The notes beneath the pieces were generated by a model, which did no database searches, had not been told where the DNA came from, and saw only the letters and a program-made list of their open reading frames with translations. A program made the position numbers and the translations under genes. From Oleispirillum naphthae (GTDB lineage: Bacteria; Pseudomonadota; Alphaproteobacteria; Rhodospirillales; Rhodospirillaceae), in contig JAQAZG010000001.1 of assembly GCA_027864655.1 (NCBI GenBank), forward strand, positions 372,001-436,000: 64,000 nt of DNA, given 5' to 3'. Numbering within the stretch: the first letter of the stretch is position 1; every line of letters starts with the position of its first letter. Shown piece after piece: positions 58,963 through 64,000 of the stretch.

Positions 58963-59005
58963 GGGCGCCCACCGTTCTTCGCACGGCGAGGAACGGCGGG
59001 CGCCC
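58963..59005 (-). terminator. Long hairpin between pal and cpoB
   Basis: Arms of 20 bases (58963-58982 with 58986-59005) pair with one wobble and one mismatch around a 3-base loop. On the minus strand the T-rich TTATGTTTTG follows. It lies 32 bp after the pal stop and likely gives partial termination or protects the abundant pal message, so that cpoB and downstream genes are expressed less. Confidence 0.8.
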
Positions 59006-59037
59006 GACACACTGTCTCCGCTGACGCGGAGAAGGCT

Positions 59038-59520
59038 TTACTTCGCGACGACGGTCACGGCGCGACGGTTCTGCGCCCAGGCATACTCGTTGGAGCCGAT
59101 CACAGCCGGACGCTCCTTGCCGTAGGAGATGACCTTCACGCGCGCGTCGGCAATGCCCTGAGCCTTCAGGAACTGCTTGACGGCGTTGGCGCGGCGCTCA
59201 CCCAGCGCGAGGTTGTACTCGCGGGTGCCGCGCTCGTCGGCATGGCCTTCGACGGTGACCTTGGTGTTCGGATAGGTCTTGAGCCAAGCGGTCTGGCCCA
59301 TCAGGGTCTTCACCGCGGACTCATCCAAATCGGAACGATCGAACGCGAAGAACACGCGGTCCTTGGCATTCGCGATGAAATGCTCCGGGGTGCCCGGAAC
59401 CGGCGCATTCATCGCAGCGCCCTTACCGGCGCCCGACGCGTCACCACCTTCTTGCGGACCAGAGGCGCAAGCCGCCACAAGCAGGCTGGCCGCCACAACA
59501 CTCAAAACACTAATCTTCAT
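59038..59520 (-). CDS. pal: Peptidoglycan-associated lipoprotein Pal
   Basis: This 160-residue lipoprotein has a lipobox LVAAC (Cys 18) and an OmpA-like peptidoglycan-binding domain with FAFDRSDLDESAVKTL, TVEGHADERGTREYNLALGERRANAV and a closing YAWAQNRRAV. It anchors the outer membrane to peptidoglycan and binds TolB. The 191-bp gap after tolB carries no recognised regulatory motif but may hold a separate promoter. A long hairpin follows the gene. Confidence 0.98.
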   Translation of the reverse strand: MKISVLSVVAASLLVAACASGPQEGGDASGAGKGAAMNAPVPGTPEHFIANAKDRVFFAFDRSDLDESAVKTLMGQTAWLKTYPNTKVTVEGHADERGTREYNLALGERRANAVKQFLKAQGIADARVKVISYGKERPAVIGSNEYAWAQNRRAVTVVAK

Positions 59521-59711
59521 TGCCTTCTTCTCCCCACTCGGGAATTAAAAACGATACGGCCACACGGCTGCGGCACGACCGCCGGAAAACCGATCTGGTT
59601 GGCCTTTGTCATACTTCAACCGCATTGGGTTAGCTATCGGAATCCGAAATTGTCTCTACCGCAGCCCCCAAATGTGATCTTCTTGCCACACCCGCCGACG
59701 CCCCGTCCCGA

Positions 59712-61064
59712 TCAGGGGATCAACGGCGACCATGCCGGGTCCGACGCCTGCACCGGAGTCACCACCCGGCGTTCATTGTAACCGGTTAAGTCGATACTGT
59801 AGAGATAAGAATCGCCGCCGCGCCCACGCGAGTCCGAGGGGGTCTGGCGGAAGTACATGAGGACTCGGCCGTTCGGCGCCCAGGTCGGCCCCTCCACCAG
59901 ATAACCGTCGGAGAGCAGGCGTTCGCCGGTGCCGTCGGGTTTCATCACGCCGATGAAGAAGCGCCCCTGCGCTATCTTGGTGAAGGCGATGTAGTCGCCG
60001 CGCGGCGACCACACCGGCGTGGCGTAAAGGCCTGCGCCGTGGCTGATGCGGCGCACACCGGAACCGTCGGCGTTCATCACGTAGAGCTGCTGGTTGCCGC
60101 CGCGGTCGGAGTTGAACGCGATGCGCTGCGAATCGGGAGAATACGACGGCGAGGTGTCGATCGCCGGGGTGTTGGTCAGGCGGCGGCGTTCCAGGGTGCG
60201 CAGGTCCATGGTGTAGATGTCGGAACTGCCGCCGCGCGCCATGCTCATGATCACCCGGTTGCCGTCGGGGGAGAAGCGCGGCGCGAAGGTCATGCCGGGG
60301 AAATCGCCCAGGCGCTCGCGCTTGCCGCTGTCGATGTTGTAGAGGTACACCCGCGGCACGCCGTTGTAGTACGACATGTAGGTGATTTCTTGCAGCGACG
60401 GCGAGAACCGCGGCGTCAGCACCAGGTCCGCGCCGTCGGTGAGGAAGCGGTGGTTGGCGCCGTCCTGGTCCATGATCGCCAGGCGTTTGATGCGCTTCGT
60501 CGCCGGGCCGTTTTCCGCGATGTAGACGATGCGGGTGTCGAAATAGCCGGATTCGCCGGTGAGGCGCTCGTACACCGCATCCGCGATGATGTGGGCGATG
60601 CGCCGCCAGTTGCCGGGTTCGGTGACGTAGGCCTGGGCCTTCAACTGCTGCGTCGAGAACACGTCCCAGAGGCGGAATTCGACGCGCAGGCGGCCGTCGG
60701 CCTGCACCTCGGCGCGGCCCTGCACCAGCCCTTGCGCATTGATCGCCTGCCAGTCGGGGAAGCGCGGCTGCACCTGCATCGAGGCGAAGCTCTGGATGAA
60801 GGCGCGCGGGTCGATGCCGCGGAACAGACCCGAACGCTCGAGGTCGGCCTGCAATACTCCGGCAAGGTCCGCGCCGACGCGCGAGGACTGCTCGTCGCCG
60901 CCGCCGAAGGCCGGAATGGCGATCGGGATCGGGTCCACGTTGCCGCGGGTGATGTCGATGCGCAACTCGGCGCGCGCCGCGCCGGAGAAGCCCGCGACCC
61001 CCAGCGCAACGGCGAAAAGGGCCGCGCCCAGCCGCCCCCACGCGCGAGACAACACCTTGATCAT
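59712..61064 (-). CDS. tolB: Tol-Pal system periplasmic protein TolB
   Basis: This 450-residue protein has a signal peptide ([21 protein letters not shown]...AARA), an N-terminal alpha/beta domain ([20 protein letters not shown]) and a six-bladed beta-propeller with repeats such as [47 protein letters not shown] and [14 protein letters not shown]. TolB cycles between Pal and the TolQRA motor. ATG 61064 follows AAGGGG 8 bases upstream; the frame is open to 61208. It is 28 bp after tolA. Confidence 0.98.
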   Translation of the reverse strand: MIKVLSRAWGRLGAALFAVALGVAGFSGAARAELRIDITRGNVDPIPIAIPAFGGGDEQSSRVGADLAGVLQADLERSGLFRGIDPRAFIQSFASMQVQPRFPDWQAINAQGLVQGRAEVQADGRLRVEFRLWDVFSTQQLKAQAYVTEPGNWRRIAHIIADAVYERLTGESGYFDTRIVYIAENGPATKRIKRLAIMDQDGANHRFLTDGADLVLTPRFSPSLQEITYMSYYNGVPRVYLYNIDSGKRERLGDFPGMTFAPRFSPDGNRVIMSMARGGSSDIYTMDLRTLERRRLTNTPAIDTSPSYSPDSQRIAFNSDRGGNQQLYVMNADGSGVRRISHGAGLYATPVWSPRGDYIAFTKIAQGRFFIGVMKPDGTGERLLSDGYLVEGPTWAPNGRVLMYFRQTPSDSRGRGGDSYLYSIDLTGYNERRVVTPVQASDPAWSPLIP

Positions 61065-61092
61065 CGAGAAACCCCTTTCGGCAACGGCTTGA

Positions 61093-62061
61093 TTACAGAC
61101 GGTCCTGCGGACGGAAGAACAAACGCACCTCGCGCCAGACTTCATACTTCTTCTGCGGCGCCTGCACCGGGCTCGCCATAAATACGGCGCGCAGAGCGCT
61201 TTCCGCAAGGGAGCGGAACACCGGATCGTGCGCCATGCGCGCCTGATCGACGATGCGCGCGTTCCGCACCGCGCCGTTGGGATCGAAGGAGACGGCGATC
61301 TCGATGACGATGTCGAGCGCCCCCGCCTTGCCCGGATCGACGTTCCAGTGCTTCTCGATCTGGGCGCGGATCATATCCATCTCGGAAAGCGTCAGCACGT
61401 CGCCGAAGCCCTCGCGGTCCTTGGAGATGGCGGGCGCCTCGATCGCGCCGGAAGTGCCGGTCTTGCCGCCCGCGGACTTGCCCGGCGGCATGTTGGCGGG
61501 CGGCGCGGTGTCCTTGCGCATCTTGTCCACCGAGGCCATCAGGTCGTCGAAGGAGGGGCGCGGCTTCTGCTTCTTCTTGAGTTCCTCGGCCTTCTTCTTG
61601 GCGTCGGCCTCGGCCTTCTTCTTGGCGTCGGCCTCGGCCTTCTTCTTGGCGTCGGCCTCGGCCTTCTTCTTGGCGTCGGCAACCTTCTTCGCATCGGCGG
61701 CCTGTTTCGCCTCCTCGGCCTTTTTCTCCTCAAGCAGCGCGGCCTTGGAGGGCTCCTCCTTCGGCGCGGGCTTGGGCGGTTCCGGCTTCGGCGGCGGCGG
61801 CGGCGGGGGTTCCGGCTTCTTCGGCTCGGGCTTCTGCTCCTCCGCCTTCTTTTCCGGCTGCTTTTCCTCGCCCTTCGGCTTGTCGATGGCGGTGGCCTTC
61901 GGCAGCGAGGTCTTCTCCCCCACCGTCACCTTGCTCAAATCGACGATGAGGATGCGCTCGGTCAGTTCCGGCGGTTCCGGAGTCAAATAGGGCAGGCCGA
62001 CGATCCCGAACAGGATCACCGCCAGATGCAAGGCCAGGGAGTAGCCGAGCTCGCGCCTCAT
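61093..62061 (-). CDS. tolA: TolA/TonB-like envelope-spanning protein
   Basis: This 322-residue protein has an N-terminal membrane helix ([21 protein letters not shown]), a Pro/Glu/Lys-rich stretch ([17 protein letters not shown]), and a long charged Ala/Lys helix made partly of exact DAKKKAEA repeats. A C-terminal domain follows with [18 protein letters not shown] and [20 protein letters not shown]. It connects the TolQR motor to TolB/Pal across the periplasm. It starts 17 bp after tolR. The helix is encoded by four perfect 24-bp repeats (separate entry), so its length may vary between strains. Confidence 0.95.
   Translation of the reverse strand: MRRELGYSLALHLAVILFGIVGLPYLTPEPPELTERILIVDLSKVTVGEKTSLPKATAIDKPKGEEKQPEKKAEEQKPEPKKPEPPPPPPPKPEPPKPAPKEEPSKAALLEEKKAEEAKQAADAKKVADAKKKAEADAKKKAEADAKKKAEADAKKKAEELKKKQKPRPSFDDLMASVDKMRKDTAPPANMPPGKSAGGKTGTSGAIEAPAISKDREGFGDVLTLSEMDMIRAQIEKHWNVDPGKAGALDIVIEIAVSFDPNGAVRNARIVDQARMAHDPVFRSLAESALRAVFMASPVQAPQKKYEVWREVRLFFRPQDRL
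61585..61680. repeat. Four perfect 24-bp tandem repeats in tolA
   Basis: Units at 61585-61608, 61609-61632, 61633-61656 and 61657-61680 are identical and encode the eight-residue repeat DAKKKAEA. A degenerate further unit follows. The exact identity at the DNA level points to recent slippage or unequal recombination. Confidence 0.95.
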
Positions 62062-62078
62062 GATGGGTGCCTACGTCC

Positions 62079-62555
62079 TCACGGCTTCTTCCGGGGCTTG
62101 CGCGCGGCGTCCTTGGCGGGCGGCGCGCCGGTCCCGGTTTCCAGGCCGACCTTCTCGATGCCCGCATCCTTGAGCGCCTGCATCACCCCCATCACCGCGC
62201 CATAGGTCGCCACCTTGTCGCCGCTGATCACCACGCCGAGTTCCGGGTTGGCACGCTTCATCTCGACGACGCGGCCGATGAGCTGCGTCATGTCGGAGAC
62301 CGCGTCGGTGCCGAGGTAGACCACGCCGTCCTCGTCCACCGAGATGCGCAGCGAGCGGTTGGCGTTGGCCAGCACCTCGGTGCCGCCCTTCGGCAGGTCG
62401 AGCGGCACGCCGGTGGTCATCAGGGGCGCGGTGACCATGAAGATCACCAGCAGCACCAGCATCACGTCCACCATCGGGGTGACGTTGATCTCGGACATGC
62501 GCGCCGTCTTGCGCCGCCCGTTGCGCCGCCGCCCGCCGGAAACCGCCATAGCCAT
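62079..62555 (-). CDS. tolR: Tol-Pal motor protein TolR
   Basis: This 158-residue ExbD/TolR protein has one membrane helix with the essential Asp in NVTPMVDVMLVLLVIFMV and a periplasmic domain ending in GVIDAL-type sequence (VMGVMQALKDAGIEKVGL). With TolQ it turns the proton-motive force into movement of TolA. The ATG at 62555 lies one base after the tolQ stop. The C-terminal tail is longer than usual (GTGAPPAKDAARKPRKKP). A second ATG at 62549 is possible. Confidence 0.97.
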   Translation of the reverse strand: MAMAVSGGRRRNGRRKTARMSEINVTPMVDVMLVLLVIFMVTAPLMTTGVPLDLPKGGTEVLANANRSLRISVDEDGVVYLGTDAVSDMTQLIGRVVEMKRANPELGVVISGDKVATYGAVMGVMQALKDAGIEKVGLETGTGAPPAKDAARKPRKKP

Positions 62556-62556
62556 G

Positions 62557-63249
62557 TCAGCGCCTTTCGTCGAGCTGCCGCGACACGATCGCCGCGAACT
62601 CGCCGGAGAAGATCTCCAGGCGCTTGGCGTAGCGGTCGATGTCGGTGGAGAGCTTGTTGTAGGCGATCACCGCGGGAATCGCCGCGACGAGGCCGAGCGC
62701 GGTGGCGAACAGCGCCTCGGCGATGCCCGGGGCGACCACGGCGAGCGAGGTGTTCTTGCTCATGCCGATGGCGTGGAAGCTGTTCATGATGCCCCACACC
62801 GTGCCGAACAGGCCGATGAACGGCGACACCGAGCCGGTGGAGGCGAGAAAGCCCATGCGCGCTTCGATGCTCTCGACCTCGCGCTCGCTGGTGATCTGCA
62901 TCACCCGCTCGATGCGCTGCGCGATCGAGGTCTTGAGCGAGGGCGCCTCGTTGCGGGAGCGTTCGATCGAGCGCCGCCACTCGCGCATCGCCGCGACGAA
63001 GATCGCGGTCATCGGGTCGTGGGCGTTCTTGCCGATGCGGTCGTAGAGGTCGTCGAGCGGCCCGCCGGACCAGAACTGCTCCTCGAAGTCGCGGGCGTGG
63101 CGGTTGAGCCAGGTGAGCCTGCGGATCTTCTCGAAGATGATCGCCCACGACCACACCGAGGCGCACATCAGGGCGATCATCACCGCCTTGACCACAAAAT
63201 CCGCCCGCAAGAACAGGGTGATCATCGACAAATCGGTTTGCGCTTCCAT
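62557..63249 (-). CDS. tolQ: Tol-Pal motor protein TolQ
   Basis: This 230-residue MotA/TolQ/ExbB proton-channel protein has three membrane helices (about 18-38, 136-160 and 170-193), with FIGLFGTVWGIMNSFHAIG and VAPGIAEALFATALGLVAAIPAV as the conserved pore-lining segments. It forms the pentameric stator of the Tol motor around TolR. It lies 43 bp after ybgC and one base before tolR. Confidence 0.98.
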   Translation of the reverse strand: MEAQTDLSMITLFLRADFVVKAVMIALMCASVWSWAIIFEKIRRLTWLNRHARDFEEQFWSGGPLDDLYDRIGKNAHDPMTAIFVAAMREWRRSIERSRNEAPSLKTSIAQRIERVMQITSEREVESIEARMGFLASTGSVSPFIGLFGTVWGIMNSFHAIGMSKNTSLAVVAPGIAEALFATALGLVAAIPAVIAYNKLSTDIDRYAKRLEIFSGEFAAIVSRQLDERR

Positions 63250-63292
63250 ACGCTTCGCCTTTCCTTCACCGCCCGGAGCCGCCGGGCGCCGA

Positions 63293-63784
63293 TCAACTCT
63301 TTACCAACCGCGCCGTCATGTCCGCGCGCAGCGCCTCGGGCATGCGCGCCGGGCGCTGCGTCGCCGCCGAAACGCAGGCGAGCTTCGCCCGCGCCTCGAC
63401 CAGAACGTCCTCGCCACGGCGGATCGTCTGGGCCATTTCCAGGGTGGCGCCGCCCACCGAAACCACGCGGGTGCGGATTTCCAACAGGTCGTCGAGCATC
63501 GCCGACCTCAGGTAGTCCGCCTCGAACCGCCGCATCACGAAGGCCACGCCGCCCGCCTGGCCCGCATACTCGCCGCGGGAGAGCCGCCCGTTTTCCCAGC
63601 CGCCGAGGCGCAACAGGGCGGAACGCCCGCGCTCCGCATACTTCAGATAGTTGGCGTAATAGACCACGCCGCCCGCATCGGTGTCCTCGTAATAGATGCG
63701 CACGGTGAGCACGTGCTCGTCGCCGTCGAAATGCGAGCGGCCGCCTTCGGCCGTCTCCGCGATCTGGGGGGAAGCCATGGTCAT
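63293..63784 (-). CDS. ybgC: Tol-Pal-associated acyl-CoA thioesterase YbgC
   Basis: This 163-residue hotdog-fold thioesterase has the 4HBT active site VRIYYEDTDAGGVVYYANYL, with catalytic Asp in Y-E-D-T-D, followed by KYAERGRSALLRLGG. It hydrolyses acyl-CoA thioesters and may act with phospholipid enzymes; it regularly heads tol operons. The ATG at 63784 is 3 bases after the ruvB stop, and ATG 63778 is an alternative. It carries ~25 extra N-terminal residues compared with E. coli YbgC. Confidence 0.96.
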   Translation of the reverse strand: MTMASPQIAETAEGGRSHFDGDEHVLTVRIYYEDTDAGGVVYYANYLKYAERGRSALLRLGGWENGRLSRGEYAGQAGGVAFVMRRFEADYLRSAMLDDLLEIRTRVVSVGGATLEMAQTIRRGEDVLVEARAKLACVSAATQRPARMPEALRADMTARLVKS

Positions 63785-63787
63785 CGG

Positions 63788-64000
63788 TCAGTCCGCCTCG
63801 CCGGGTTCGTCGAGGAGGCCCAACTGTTCCGGCCCGCGCGGCGGCGCGGCGAGGCCCAAGTGGCGATACCCCTTGGCCGAAAGCACGCGCCCGCGCGGCG
63901 TGCGCTGCACCATGCCTTGCTGCATCAGGAACGGTTCGATGACTTCCTCCAGGGTGTCGCGTTCTTCCGCCAGGGCGGCGGCCAGGGTCTCGATCCCCAC
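63788..64000 (-). CDS. ruvB: Holliday junction helicase RuvB, C-terminal part
   Basis: Only the last ~70 residues are in the window; the gene runs off the right edge. [20 protein letters not shown] followed by IEPFLMQQG and [17 protein letters not shown] is the winged-helix DNA-binding end of RuvB. RuvB is the AAA motor for branch migration with RuvA. It stands just before ybgC-tolQRAB as in many alphaproteobacteria. Confidence 0.96.
   Translation of the reverse strand: MGIETLAAALAEERDTLEEVIEPFLMQQGMVQRTPRGRVLSAKGYRHLGLAAPPRGPEQLGLLDEPGEAD

Overview
The window is a dense, GC-rich (visibly well over 60 %) bacterial chromosome segment. The best guess is an alphaproteobacterium of the Rhodospirillales type. 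The main reason is the conserved block at the right edge on the minus strand: ruvB, ybgC, tolQ, tolR, tolA, tolB, pal, cpoB/ybgF, tilS, ftsH, folP, glmM, thiD, hisZ, purA. Supporting signs are DUF2336 and DUF6476 family proteins, an RpoH sigma factor, an FNR-type box and two tRNA-Glu genes with encoded CCA ends. No transposase, integrase, phage gene, CRISPR array or restriction/defence gene was seen, and no stretch over 300 bp lacks a gene. The largest gaps are about 280 bp (21864/21918-22197) and 276 bp (25976-26251).

Left part (1-17.9 kb): the end of an RlmI-type rRNA methyltransferase; a DODA-type dioxygenase; a stand-alone tryptophan synthase beta chain; a PPOX flavin-binding protein; an Rrf2 regulator followed by hydroxylamine reductase/hybrid cluster protein (NO or nitrosative stress); a four-gene sucrose operon (amylosucrase, sucrose-phosphate synthase, sucrose-phosphatase, fructokinase) that both makes and recycles sucrose; and a cytochrome bd operon (cydP-cydA-cydB-cydX) behind a perfect FNR/ANR box. 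Then come a HIT protein, a dicarboxylate/amino-acid symporter and a CorA transporter. CorA has a long structured leader that carries a proline-rich small ORF.

Middle part (17.9-35.4 kb): a minus-strand signalling operon (diguanylate cyclase, GHKL ATPase, STAS protein, HAMP-PP2C phosphatase) resembling an RsbW/RsbV/RsbU partner-switch. It is followed on the plus strand by paaK-iorA-iorB (arylpyruvate oxidation and arylacetate-CoA ligation), L-lactate dehydrogenase, pyruvate:ferredoxin oxidoreductase and two chemoreceptors. The second receptor joins a hemerythrin domain to a NIT sensor. This section, with hcp and cytochrome bd, points to a microaerobic or facultatively anaerobic motile cell with ferredoxin- and quinone-linked low-oxygen metabolism.

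Right-middle part (35.5-48.7 kb): a HemG-type (quinone-dependent) protoporphyrinogen oxidase lies tail-to-tail with a TonB receptor plus hmuTUV-like ABC importer. A nearly identical 15-bp motif sits in front of both hmuT and the receptor. Next are a DUF2336 protein, a YciA thioesterase, two tRNA-Glu genes, a JAMM protease, a DUF6476 protein, rluD, rpoH, and a two-gene unit of a small membrane protein and a tail-anchored pseudokinase-like protein.

Right edge (48.8-64 kb): purine, histidine, thiamine, amino-sugar and folate genes, FtsH, TilS and the full Tol-Pal envelope system, all on the minus strand. Many starts were moved downstream of the longest open frame, because a clear Shine-Dalgarno sequence or the family N-terminus decides them.
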